Part shown: positions 20,901-30,317 of the stretch, piece by piece
How positions within the stretch are numbered: position 1 is the first letter of the stretch
How the letters are laid out: each line of letters begins with the position of its first letter
Made by a program: the position numbers and the translations under genes
DNA from: Lactarius indigo
Taxonomy: Eukaryota; Basidiomycota; Agaricomycetes; Russulales; Russulaceae
DNA: 64,000 bases
Assembly (NCBI GenBank): GCA_025766275.1
Contig: JAFKAC010000177.1
Span: 1 to 64,000 of the forward strand
Reading direction: 5' to 3'
The notes under the pieces: generated by a model
Seen by the model: only the letters and a program-made list of their open reading frames with translations
The model's database searches: none
What the model was told of the DNA's origin: nothing

Positions 20901-22345
20901 GGAGGCTTGAACCCCTTCCTGAAGGAAGGAAGGTGGTTAAGTGTAAATGGGTGTTTAAAAAGAAAGCAGATGGACGCTTTCGTGCTAGGCTAGTGGCAAA
21001 AGGGTTCACCCAACTAGAGGGGGTGGACTTTGACGAAACATTCTCCCCAGTTGCCCGCTTTGAGTCCCTGCGACTCCTTCTCGCATTGGCTACGCTTGAA
21101 GACTGGCATATTCACCAGATGGATGTCAAGTCGGCATTCCTTCATGGGGAACTGGAGGAAGAAATATATATGGAGCAACCAGTCGGTTTCGTCACTGCTG
21201 GCTCCGAGCACCTTGTGTGCCGGTTACAGAAGGCCCTTTATGGCCTGAAACAGGCTTCCCGCGCATGGAATGTGCAGTTCCATGGGGTCCTAGTTGACCT
21301 AGGCTTTACGCGGACGTACTCAGATGCAGGAGTATACGTGTATCATCTTCAAGAGGGGGGTGATACACTTTTCGTGATCTTATATGTAGATGACATCACT
21401 ATACTCGGAAGCTCCTTATCAAAGATTAAAGATCTGAAGGCCTCTCTATCTAGTCGATATGAGATGACCGATCTGGGAGAGATCCAGTCCTATCTTGGTG
21501 TTAACATCACCAGAGATCGTGCTAATCGCACTATGGAGATCAACCAGTCAGACTACATCCGTGATGTAGTGGAACGCTTTGGAATGTCTGATTCCAATCC
21601 AGTATATACCCCTCTTCCCTCTGGCGCCGAGGCACACTTGATCAAGTACACAGATCAGGCCTCTACTTCTGAGATTAAGAAGTATCAACAGATTATTGGG
21701 TCTCTGCTATATGCGCAGATTGGAAGCAGACCTGATATTTCCTTCGCTGTTGCGCGCCTTAGCCAATTTGCTTCCAACCCCTCACCTCAGCATTTACGCC
21801 TAGCCAAGTATGTCCTAGCTTATCTAAATAGCACCAAGGACTACTCGTTACGCTATGCTGGAGGGAATGGCAATGGTGGTGAAGGCCTTCATGGCTACTG
21901 CGACGCTTCCTGGGGAGATCAGGAAGAAAAGCACTCCACCTCAGGTTTTGTCTACCTGCTTGCAAATGGAGCCATTTCCTGGTGTACCAGAAAGCAAAAG
22001 ACAATTGCGCAGTCTACCACTGAGGCAGAGTACATGAGCCTCTCAGACGCCTCTAATCAGGCTCAGTGGTATGCCACTTTCCTTGGAGAACTGGGGTATG
22101 AGGTATCCTCCCCCATTCCTCTGCACTGTGACAATAAGGGTGCTGTGGACCTAGCTCTCAACCCTGTCACTGGGAGACGCTCCAAACACATCCTGATCAA
22201 ACACCATGTAGTCAGGGAGTACGTAGAAAACAAGGTCATACACCTGATACGTACACCCACAGGGGAAATGGTTGCAGATGGACTCACTAAGTCACTGCCC
22301 AGAGAACCCTTTGAAAAAATGGTTACTGATCTAGGAATGGTGTAA
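17942..22345 (+). CDS. Copia-1 Gag-Pol polyprotein
   Basis: 1467 residues from the ATG at 17942, uninterrupted. Gag (MSFHLVFPPSVTLAKLDGTN...) has a zinc knuckle CHYCKKPGHKKPEC. Protease active site MMDSGASAHF, GAG-pre-integrase DVWHQRMGHMS with a CHGCELGK finger, integrase core LVHSDLVGP / HSDRGGEY / YSPQQNGRAERFNR, a proline-rich linker, reverse transcriptase QMDVKSAFLHGEL and YVDDITILG, and RNase H GYCDASWGDQ / QSTTEAEYM / HCDNKGAVDLA. The order integrase before RT defines Ty1/copia. Single-ORF expression means the Gag:Pol ratio must be set after translation or by other means. Confidence 0.97.
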   Translation: MSFHLVFPPSVTLAKLDGTNWQTWSATFTSLMLMNGCSRHLTHGAPASVPQHPPLAAGAVGPTGPTDEGLAMLALWAKQEEVITGLLFLSVTTEVLSGIHSSHIFPTVHDKFVELENLYGQVGSMATFNIWVGLANTKLQEGSPFLPQLQKMLDLRNTLVEQGMPVSDMQMSFILLDALPPSYSTIAGTILASGPPSNLQPQDLINRFINEESRLAGPVASYNKVAPVKKSSAPHAHEARPSGSSVSSDIICHYCKKPGHKKPECYKLKRDQENAKKGKAGQWAKAAQNTTVEVPDSLPANRLNSIPVPKSRLFTIVNGSGKIEEVHEVPQVSLYTMGTHNTQIASKWMMDSGASAHFTPHIEDYDTYTPHKGVEVLLGDNSLLRSVGTGTVTIHTNFGYDLKISNVLHLPNTHSRILSTPALTAKGAIVSFDATTFAIRYDGKTIAEGHKASGLYWLDGHHKVNAQATASASLDVWHQRMGHMSKEALQRYAPKSVKGLNINESPEEEGPCHGCELGKSTRKPFPPSQKRAQESLELVHSDLVGPLQSNSIQGNKYFATFIDDFSKAAVVIPMKSKDEFTGAFLHYKAWAEKQQNKPIKTLHSDRGGEYVNNVLKDILLEEGIEHMLTMPYSPQQNGRAERFNRTIMEKGTSMLHHAGLSLGFWEQAVQTAVHIYNRTPTRSNEWKTPLELWDGTVPDVSYFRVFGCKAYYHVPEHNRRKLDPKSKEAVFVGYEPNSKGYKLWDRHSRCFVSSRDVTFDEATFPSLSDLTSHSKQSNTSPESGEPAKGAAVAGEIFFVVPSQPTPAVAPAAPQTPVFILPPVQVPAVPVQQPSTPPNTSPNPADQTIYHTPPSQAPAPTTPRRPRTRSQGRPPVVTAPIPAPNFNRDISPPRETPRSPRNGQLTSPPRPRRGTRVRFTNPRYYTEENDEFVPGSSRLGMLDLLNAAEVPGYKDPQTFKQAMESDQAVDWLEACQYELDALDKLDVWRLEPLPEGRKVVKCKWVFKKKADGRFRARLVAKGFTQLEGVDFDETFSPVARFESLRLLLALATLEDWHIHQMDVKSAFLHGELEEEIYMEQPVGFVTAGSEHLVCRLQKALYGLKQASRAWNVQFHGVLVDLGFTRTYSDAGVYVYHLQEGGDTLFVILYVDDITILGSSLSKIKDLKASLSSRYEMTDLGEIQSYLGVNITRDRANRTMEINQSDYIRDVVERFGMSDSNPVYTPLPSGAEAHLIKYTDQASTSEIKKYQQIIGSLLYAQIGSRPDISFAVARLSQFASNPSPQHLRLAKYVLAYLNSTKDYSLRYAGGNGNGGEGLHGYCDASWGDQEEKHSTSGFVYLLANGAISWCTRKQKTIAQSTTEAEYMSLSDASNQAQWYATFLGELGYEVSSPIPLHCDNKGAVDLALNPVTGRRSKHILIKHHVVREYVENKVIHLIRTPTGEMVADGLTKSLPREPFEKMVTDLGMV

Positions 22346-22694
22346 AGATGGGTTCTAGGACGTCGAACTGTTGTGTATACTAGCAACAGAACTCCTAGTT
22401 TAATAGCTAAGAAAAACCCTTCTTAGAGAACTGAAGAAGTTGGACCTGTTCCATCTTATCTCCCAGCTCACGGCTCTTCAAAAAGTAGTTCTTCAGAACT
22501 ACATTATCCTCATAGAGCAGTGCATGAAGACCTCCAAAAAGTTGTCCTTTATCAGGACTTCTGCGTACATAGATTCTTTCTAACCAGAGAATCGAAACAT
22601 TTCTCATAGTACAGTAAAGCAATAAAGTACCCTGCCAAGGCACTTTCACTCAATGCTTGTACCACTCTTGTGGACTGTCTCTATCATGGAGGGA

Positions 22695-23237
22695 TGTTGA
22701 GACGCGACTGTTAAAGTCACATGTCTCGTGGGATCTGATTGAGTCAGCCCACATACTATATACGGTATCTGTCCCTTATGGACTTATGGACATTCCGGAC
22801 TCATACGGACCGCTTTTGTTTATCTTTATTGTTAGATCCATATATGGTTCTTATTGTTCTTTCTATTGTTAAGATACCGGTATTGTCTGCTTTAGGCAGC
22901 TATTGTTCTCTGCCGTCCAATGGCATTTCTCCCTCTGGCGCACAGACCACCTGTATTGTGTTTGGGTCACCAGTGCGCACAGACCATCATTAGCTAAGCG
23001 TCCTGTATATAAGGACTGCTGTTTTCGCCTCTACACTTCAGAGTTCCTTCTACCTCTGAAGTGTAAGTTCCTTCTTTCTACCTTACTCTTTCACCTTTAC
23101 TCATAAGACGTTCTATAGAACTTGTCTGTCTTTAGGTGTGTAGTAATGGTATTAGAGTTCCTTCTACCTCTGAAGTAACTTGTCTGTCTTTAGCTCCCCA
23201 AGCTTAACATCTTGCTTGTTAGTTCTGCGCTTCAACA
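22695..23237 (+). repeat. Copia-1 3' LTR
   Basis: 543 bp. Differs from 16393-16935 at two sites that I can see (TATACGG for TATATGG, TTCCGG for TTCTGG). Followed by GGTAT. Confidence 0.95.
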
Positions 23238-24899
23238 GGTATGAGCACAGTTGAGCCTGGGGGGAACTCAATCACAAGCCCAAAGTCCCAAAGGATGATG
23301 TGGCCGCCTTCCTTTGGGTTAAAGGAGCCCAGGGGGGTGATGGAGCACCACCCCTGTGCAAGATTGCTGTCGTCGGTGTGGGGGAAGGAAACAGACTGCT
23401 CCCCGAGGTTGAAGGTGCGGCAGGGGAAGGCCCCAACCTTGGAGTCATAGGGGCGACGAAGCCTGAGCCCCTCATCTTGACAAAGGTCACGGCTTGCTCG
23501 CAGCTCCTCCAGCGTGGCCACCATGTACCCAAAGTTCCTTGCCCCATAGATTTGGAAGGCACCTAGGCGTCCATAAGCTACGGCTCATCTGCAACTTGGG
23601 GACTTACTGCTTCCAAAGCTACAGATGCGCTGGATCGAAGGGACCTCCATGAGGCGCTCCAGCACGGCCTCATTATCCCCTTGATGCGCCAGGTAGCCAG
23701 GCTCCTACAAACAGATGGAGGGCACCGGGCCAGGGGAGAAAGGTGAGAGCCTACCTCTTGCCCACCCCCGAAAGAAATCCCGTGGGCCACGCAGGGAAAG
23801 GTGCCACGCCGGTGAGAGGACACCTTGCCGGTGAGGGACATTTGCCCCGCCGCAACCCTGAGGGCATCAAAGGCCTCACCCTTGGCAGCCTCCCAGCCCT
23901 GGCCGCGGGGCTGGCCAACAAGCACCCCGATAATGCGCCTCTCCCTATCAAGGAGGGGGTGGGTTTGCCTGGGCAGCGCTATTGAGCAACCTGAAAAAAA
24001 AGACACCATGCATTACGCACCTGCCGTCCCAAGGAAAGCAGGTCATGCCATATTCGCCTATGAGCTCCCCCACTGCGTATACTTGCCTTGGCATGCCGGT
24101 GGCTTTTCTTCCAATCCAGCCTGGCTTCGTAACCCGCACGCCCACGCCCATGCTGAAGGGCAGCTCCAGGGACTCTGCAGCTGCCTCAGCACGGCACTTC
24201 TTTGCGACCTGTTTAAGGCCTGGGCCAGAGCCAGCTGCAGCCTGCTGTATGGAGCGCTTTTTATTCCGCCGGTCCTTCTTCCGTACCTTTTCCTTCTCGT
24301 GCCTGGAGAGCGGGGCTGTAGCTGGCAGTGCAGAGCTGGGTGGCTCAGGCAAGCGAGGGGGTTGCTGCAGGCGCCCAGGGGGGAGCTTGGGGGGTTCACC
24401 CTGGGAGTCAGAGGGCTCACAGTCAGTGAGGGGGCCGTCGAGAGCCTCCCGGACCAGCTTGGCATGAAGATAGTCACTGATGGAGATAGAAGCGCCCGTA
24501 AGCGTGCAGCCCAAAGGCGCCACATAGACACTCAGTTCTAAAGGGGGAGCGTTAGCCTGCATGGGAGGGCAGGGGGCACATCCTGAGGGGGTTGGGGTGT
24601 GTTTAGGGGGGTGTGACACCTACCAACTTTGACAGCCTGAAGCTGTAGAGGGTTCTTGGGCGAGTGCTCCATCTGTCTAGTTTGGTGGCTTGGAAAAATG
24701 GTAGGTGGCACAGTGTGGCGCAAGGGGGCATTTCAGACTCCGCTTGAAAGACTCTGTCTTGCTGATTTGAGCAGCTAGAGTTAAACAGCTATTAACTAAT
24801 AAAGTTGATTAAATAATACCCCTCACGTTTTTTGGCGGGGTGTCTTGAGCTTTCCTCTCTCTCTGGGAAGTTCTTCGGACGAAGCCCTCTCCAAGTGGC

Positions 24900-25835
24900 T
24901 GTTGGGATTGTGGCTTCCATGGCCTTTTTTGCGGCGCGTATATGCGCTGTCTGGGGAGGATGATTGCGAGGTCATGGTTGAGTGATAAGAAAATCGAGTG
25001 CGCATATACTTATCTTGTGTCTTTTTGAACCCCCAAGCCTGCCCCAAAGTTTTATGTGGTGGCATGTGATCGTGCTGCGTGCAATTGACAGTTGGTTCTA
25101 TATATGGAAGCAACATTACTACTTTAAGGGCTCGAGTGGGGCGAGGTCCTTCTCCTCTAAGACGAAGTTGCGAGAGTTGTCGCCAAACGTACCCATTGGC
25201 CTTCTTCAGTGGGATGAGACAACGGGTTGCGTGGCGACAGCAGGGCAACACGCTGCTCCAGGGGGACCAGGCATGGGGCTAGGCGGGTGAAGACGGTAAC
25301 GAGGCCGCGCACAGTGCGAGTGACGTCGGAGAGATTACCTTCCAGGAAAATGAACCCTGGGATACCTGCGCGGGCAAAAACTGACGCGACGCCCGGTTTA
25401 TCGCCTAGGCTTGCGCGCCGGGTTATCTGCATTACGAGGTTGCTCTCATGTCCTGGATAGAAGGTGTGAGATCGCGTAAAGTGGCTAGCTGGACCACGTA
25501 CCTTTACACGAACTGACCACAGATGAGGATCGTGCTCCCGGGGTACGAGATAATGTCTTGGGACACCCTCGTCATAGTTCGCGGCTGCGTGGGTAGACCT
25601 CCGAGTGACACCAGCTCGCATCTCCAATGTTTGTTTGGTGAAATTCGTTGGCGCGGGAGAGGTGAGCCTCGAACCCCAGTCCGATGTAGCTTCTTCGACA
25701 TCGTCATTGAAAAATAGATCTACGTACGATTAAGACACAACGGGGGACCAATCCTACTGACTCACCGAGTTCTTCGTCTTCGAACTCCTCCTCTTCCTCG
25801 CTATCTACAGTGGCCTCGAGATCAAAAAAGTCGTG
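24900..25835 (-). pseudogene. Spt5-like transcription elongation factor remnant
   Basis: Minus strand. An acidic exon (EEEEEFEDEEL, about 25815-25770) precedes an NGN-domain-like segment, PHLWSVRVK then GHESNLVMQITRR, VFARAGIPGFIFLEGNLSDVTRTVRGL, and LLSPRNPLSHPTEEGQWVRL, the start of a KOW region. Spt5 joins Spt4 and RNA polymerase II through the NGN domain. After GQWVRL the frame breaks; scraps such as VVMLLPYIEP and TRRKKGHGS continue in other frames down to about 24830. It is a truncated member of the mushroom Spt5-like expansion, not the housekeeping gene. It is head-to-tail with the oxygenase and DUF6589 genes, all minus strand. Confidence 0.72.
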
Positions 25836-26137
25836 TACCTATATGATTGAGTGAATGTTCGGACGGTTTGTCAAGATTCATGAGTACGCACTGTGAATTG
25901 GGACATAGTTGCGATGGTGGTGTTGTAGATGAGTAGTCACGCTCACAATTATGAAATACTAACCGCCATGCTCCACACACGCTTATGCCTCGTGGATTTT
26001 GTCCACAATACATGTTGTCTGCATTATTCTAGACGCATTCGCGATCACCCACGCTCCATTGAATTCATCTATTTTATCTATGTTACGCTAAGTATCTAAG
26101 GATGTCATAGAGTGAGTGTGGTGGAAGGGAGATAGAG

Positions 26138-26413
26138 GGAAGGCGCGTATGTATGGTGACGGAGGAAGGGAGACGGAGAAAAGGGTGTTCGGGAGTGCCC
26201 GAACATGGTAATATAGTGCGCTACTCCAGGTGCGTCCTAAATCCTGCACGTGATAGATCTGCCACAGGCTCACCGGCATATGCCAAGGTCGCCACAGCAC
26301 GTGCAGGCTTTGGGACGCACCCGGAGTAGCGCACTATATTACCATGTTCGGGCACTCCCGAACACCCTTTCCTCCATCTCCCTTCCTCTGTCACCATACA
26401 TACGCACCTTTCC
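26138..26413. repeat. Foldback element with 115-bp inverted arms
   Basis: Arms 26138-26252 and 26298-26413 are inverted copies at about 90% identity, separated by a 45-bp loop. The arms contain their own near-palindrome, TGTTCGGGAGTGCCCGAACA. Size and structure suit a foldback MITE. It lies at the 3' end of the DUF6589 gene. Confidence 0.85.
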
Positions 26414-26414
26414 T

Positions 26415-29095
26415 CGTGAAACACATGCCTAAACAAGCTAAGTCGCGTCAAACCACACGTGCCTGATGACTGCATGTATGCACGCAGCCTCTCAATTGTT
26501 GCGGTCATATCCGGAGGCGTATGTTTGAGGGTGCGGTTTGTAAGTTGAAACGCGGACTCGACCATGACATGGCAGCTCCTGAACACCTCAATGGGAGGCG
26601 GTTGCTTGCAGATGTAGTCAATGTTGCTATTCGGGCCACTCCCCGAATAAATGACCTGGAAGCCGGCGATGGTAAGTCTTAGTTTGTAACGCTTGTCTGC
26701 TCACCTTTGTATATAGATTATTCCGCTCTACCAACCAGTCAACAGGTCGGAGGGCGTTGGGCTTCCCCGTTGGGTTACGCAACAAATTCATGAGGACAAG
26801 ATGGCTGTCGTTTTCAAATGAGCACCCCAACTCGCTGGCTTCCGCATGGAACTCACCTCAGAGCAGGAGGATACACCTCGTGTAAGTTCTTCATGAACCT
26901 TGCCAATTGCGACGCGTGCTTATGTTTTCCTGTGGCGCAGAAGATATATATCCATGGCAGGAACGAGGCCTCAACACGACCAACATCCCCAGCGTTCATG
27001 GCATTACAGAGGTCAACGTAGAGGAGGTAATCCCGGTTTTGCAGGGTCTGGTTCTCGAATTGTTGATCTCTTTCGGCTTCAGGTTTTGTGCGCGACTGTG
27101 ATAGGCCCTCCATCGTCGCCGCATACTTCCGAACGATCTCTTCGGAAATCTTGGCAACTAGGCCCCAGTCCGGCTTTGATTCTGCGAATGCCTCAAGAGA
27201 TGTCCATTTTTCTGGACCCAGTGCAGAGACCTCAAGCCACCAGCACTCAAGGATGGTGGCGCGTAGTTCATGATGGACCGCATCACGCATCTGGCGAAAG
27301 CCTGGCTTAGTGGCCATAATGCCAGCCTCGCGGGGCCGTAGAATCCCCACATGCTGGTACGTGCTGTTTAAGTCACTGCGCCCTTCCTTTTCCCGAAGAT
27401 AAGTCCTCCGCAGAGCACCCACGCAGGCCATCTTATAATGAAATAGCCCCAACAGGAAGATGGCGAACTGAAACCGGTTTTTAGGTGTGTCTTCTATGCG
27501 TTGAGAGTCCCTGATCGTATCCAGGCGTTCCTTCGCCAAGGGATCTCCGTGGACGAAGGGTACAAACTCAGATATGTCAACATTTCCACCGGTCGAGAAC
27601 CCAGGACCGGTAGCGCCACCTAGACCACCTTGCTGGAGTAAGTTTTCCATAACTTCAATACTTCCGTCGACTGGTTACTGTTTAATCTTCATGGACCTCA
27701 TAGGTATCCGCTCTGTCCTTGTCAGTGAAATCGCGAGGACTGAGTCAATCGTCCCAAGGCTCTTGGACGGTTTTCCAAAATACTGGCCATGGTTCACCAG
27801 GATTTCTTGTACGTGCCACGCGAATGCCTCTTGCTGTGGACTGATGTCTCTTCCAGGGCTTGGTTGATTGTGGCGGTCTGTCAGGTGGTATTTCACCAGA
27901 TCAAATTCGTCGAATACCGTGGGTGTGGCCAGGGGTGAAGGATTTCGAGGGCCCTTCTTCCACAGTTCCTCAAAACACCGCAGCACTTCAATATCTTCGA
28001 CGCCCACAAGTGGTATTGCTGTAGCAGATGTAGCGCTCACGAATGATGGCCGGTGAGTGAGCGTTGGTTCAGAAGTCTTGAGATTGGTATCAAAATTGTC
28101 ATAGGCAATGGCCACTTTGAGCGAGCGAAGACGGCCTTTGATCCCATGTGTACTGCCGTTCGACATTGACTTCACGGCCCTCTGGATGAACTTGATACTT
28201 ATTGACAGACCTGCGTGCGCGGGGGCTTCGATGGCACGCTGAGGGACATTTGCCGAGTGTACGAAGATCCCCACAATGCTCTGTAAGTGATTGCAGTCTT
28301 TGTTCGCGCTCTTAAGGATGATACTGGCACAGACAACCGTTTTCTAATGAAGTTGGAGTACGCTGTGTGTAAGTAAACAATATGTGATGTTGTTCAAATG
28401 GAGCTGCGACGCACAATGACCCGAAGGGCTATGTTCTTTGCAGATACATCTTTCTGCGTTCTCTTCCAAGGGCGCCTCAAGTTGTCTTCCGAATCCGAAT
28501 CCAAGCCAATACCAGCATCGCTTTCAGTCTCGCTGGCAGGCGTTTCTTCACCGAGCTCTCCAAGATTTCTTTCGGATTCATCAAAGACCCCATGCAAGTC
28601 GACGGCCATGGGGTCAACTATGTGACATGGATCCCACTTGTCAAGTGTGCCAAGTAAGGTGAATATGAATGCCCACAGAGTCGGGGCAACATGCCGAATC
28701 TTTCCTGCAAGTTGGGGCGTGAAAGTTGACTCGACTTGCTCCACGGTAGCAGCGTTTGCATGAAACCGAAGGCCATGGTCTTTATTCGTCAACTCCTCAG
28801 CTTCTCTCCTCAGCACCAGGTGTGTATTCTGAAGAGCCCAAGCAGATACCGAAGCAGAAGTTGGGATGTGATTGACAAGGTGGGCGCATACATTAACAGC
28901 CTTGCGCTCCAGTTGGTCTTTGGCTGACTGTACTGCTTGATATCTCAGATCGCGCGTTTGGGAAGCAAGGACATCCTCCGCTAGTGAGGATATCGAGTAC
29001 CTGTGTTCAGAGAGATGACAGAGGACAGTAATGAGTTCGGGGCGCACATGTACTGCGTATGGCAAGGTATAGAGTCTGCAGTCTGGGACCTCCAA
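26415..29095 (-). pseudogene. DUF6589-family gene with a nonsense codon
   Basis: Minus strand. An N-terminal segment (HVRPELITVLCHLSEHRYSI ... VAPTLWAFIFTLLG) ends in an acidic linker and NIALRVI. A 71-bp intron (28414-28344, GTGCGT...CATTAG) joins in frame to KTVVCASIILKSANKDC, then IVGIFVHSANVPQRAI, VAIAYDNFDTNLK, YHLTDRHNQ, a segment with FVPFVHGDPLAKERLD and IFLLGLFHYKMACVGALRR, and NPTGKPNALRPVDWLVERNNLYTK. This is the usual order of the mushroom DUF6589 family, whose function is unknown and which is often found among transposons. A TAA at 27677-27675 interrupts KIKQ-PVDGSIEVMEN while the same frame continues on both sides, so one point change separates this copy from a full-length protein. 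Confidence 0.78.
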
Positions 29096-29729
29096 AGGAC
29101 TTCATGCGCTCATGGATTTGGGCGTATGTACATTAATTAACAATTCCCGGTATAGATACGCACATCTCAATAATAAAACAGCAGATATAGCGACGAAGGA
29201 CCTCGATGTGCCACGCCCCGGAAAACACCGACACAAAAGTCCCCAGTCGGTCCCAAGCGTAACGAGACGCGAAGTTTGGATATAATAGGAAGGTGAGGGC
29301 GCACGCGTCTCTTACGCGCGAGCCGACGGGAGGGAGTCTGGGATACTTCCTACTTCGTCTTTGTTTGGAAGTTGGCACTCAGGCTTCTCAAGGTGACAAA
29401 CGGTGGGTTTGGCATCATTTGGGGAGGCAAAGGTTCGATCAAGGAGAGCCAGGAGTATCTGGTCAAATAATGAACTTAGCAAGCCAGGCTTTGTGCTTCT
29501 TGCATCGAGCGATGACTAAAGTTTGCCGTGGAGTTTTCACCTCGGAGTTGACCCTGCTACTTAGGATATACATAGCCAGACCAAGCGCTTGAGCTGGAGA
29601 AGAAGAGCACGTGCTATGAGTGAGTGATGGTCTGCACTTGGCTACTCTGTCTGAAGATCTGTGCTCCTGGTGCCCTTCACGCCCGCCGTAGGATTTGGGA
29701 CCGCGCTAAAAAGAAGGGCGGCTGCCACC
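29096..29729. other. Spacer, nothing recognised
   Basis: Upstream flank of the DUF6589 gene and left flank of Gypsy-2. Short frames only; no family words. Confidence 0.5.
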
Positions 29730-30299
29730 TGTTACGATTCTCTTGGACTCGTCTCTTTCCTTACTACTATTCCCCCTTCCCACACGATACGAGCCCTGTA
29801 CGATTACGCGGACATTACAATTATTCGGTCTCCATCACGCGACCTGCTTATCGACGTTATCTTCCGATAAAGCTTGACATGTGCTAGTTTCCGACCTGTT
29901 CCCTCTCACGCGAGATCCCGCGTGATTCTCCCTTATCCTTGATACAGCCTTGCTTTGTTCCCTATGTGTCCCTTCCTTTCTTCCTCGAGTTGGCGATGGC
30001 GCCATCTGTTTGTAACGACCATACAGTGCGATCTCTATTTAATCCTAGTCATACCTAGCTTGTACGGTAGACTAGACTTCTTGTGTAATACTACACTCGT
30101 CTACGTGGAGTCTCCTTGTTCCCCGACCCTTGTCTTCGCTAGGCCTTCGAGTCTTAGCCCTCCTCTACAGTCCAAGTGACGTGCGTCCTTGTGACTCTTG
30201 TGCATCATTCTTACTGAAGTCGAGCCTTTGAGCTTTGACTACCGAGTGACAGACTGACTTAGTACAGGTTGTATCCAACGCCCCTGTAGTGGCGTTACA
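29730..30299 (+). repeat. Gypsy-2 5' LTR
   Basis: 570 bp with TATTTAA at 30036-30042. Its partner is 37059-37628. Confidence 0.95.
30036..30079 (+). promoter_or_regulatory. Gypsy-2 LTR promoter and predicted RNA 5' end
   Basis: TATTTAA at 30036, then AGACTAGACTT at 30069-30079, 33 nt downstream. The 11-mer is the exact complement of the primer site at 30302-30312. Confidence 0.65.
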
Positions 30300-30301
30300 T
30301 T

Positions 30302-30312
30302 AAGTCTAGTCT
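30302..30312 (+). promoter_or_regulatory. Gypsy-2 self-primer binding site
   Basis: AAGTCTAGTCT, two bases inside the LTR end, is the perfect 11-nt complement of the predicted first bases of the element RNA (30069-30079). Confidence 0.72.
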
Positions 30313-30317
30313 CCACA

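Larger units (their letters stand above)
16393..23237 (+). mobile_element. Copia-1: complete Ty1/copia retrotransposon
   Basis: 6845 bp, plus orientation. The two 543-bp LTRs differ at about two positions. Target duplication GGTAT flanks it (16388-16392, 23238-23242). LTRs run TGTTGA...TCAACA. A single 1467-codon gag-pol frame is intact, so this copy looks capable of autonomous movement. It sits inside the minus-strand oxygenase gene. A purine run (ATGGAGGGA) precedes the 3' LTR. Confidence 0.96.
16132..24672 (-). pseudogene. TET/JBP-like 2OG-Fe(II) oxygenase gene split by Copia-1
   Basis: Minus-strand gene of the mushroom family that oxidises methylated bases or is related to such enzymes. 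Exon 1 starts at the ATG at 24672 (MEHSPKNPLQLQAVKV), then an intron, then ISISDYLHAKLVREALDGPL, a basic linker (KVRKKDRRNKKR), VYAVGELIGEYGM, RRIIGVLVGQPRGQGW, CVAHGISFGGGQE, FPHTDDSN (H-x-D iron ligands, 23380-23369) and GGHIILWDFGLVIEFPPGS. Copia-1 then interrupts it. Beyond the element the frame resumes with PSALITHSNTPLQ (distal His codon 16371-16369) and AAGGLFRWVENGF, stop at 16132. Removing the element and one GGTAT rejoins VLIP and SALITHSN without frame change. One upstream splice junction near 24000 does not join cleanly, so the gene may have been damaged already. Confidence 0.82.

Noticed and set aside
24058..24541. Plus-strand 160-238 codon frames over the oxygenase exons
   Set aside because: Shadows of the minus-strand gene; the minus frame carries the family words.
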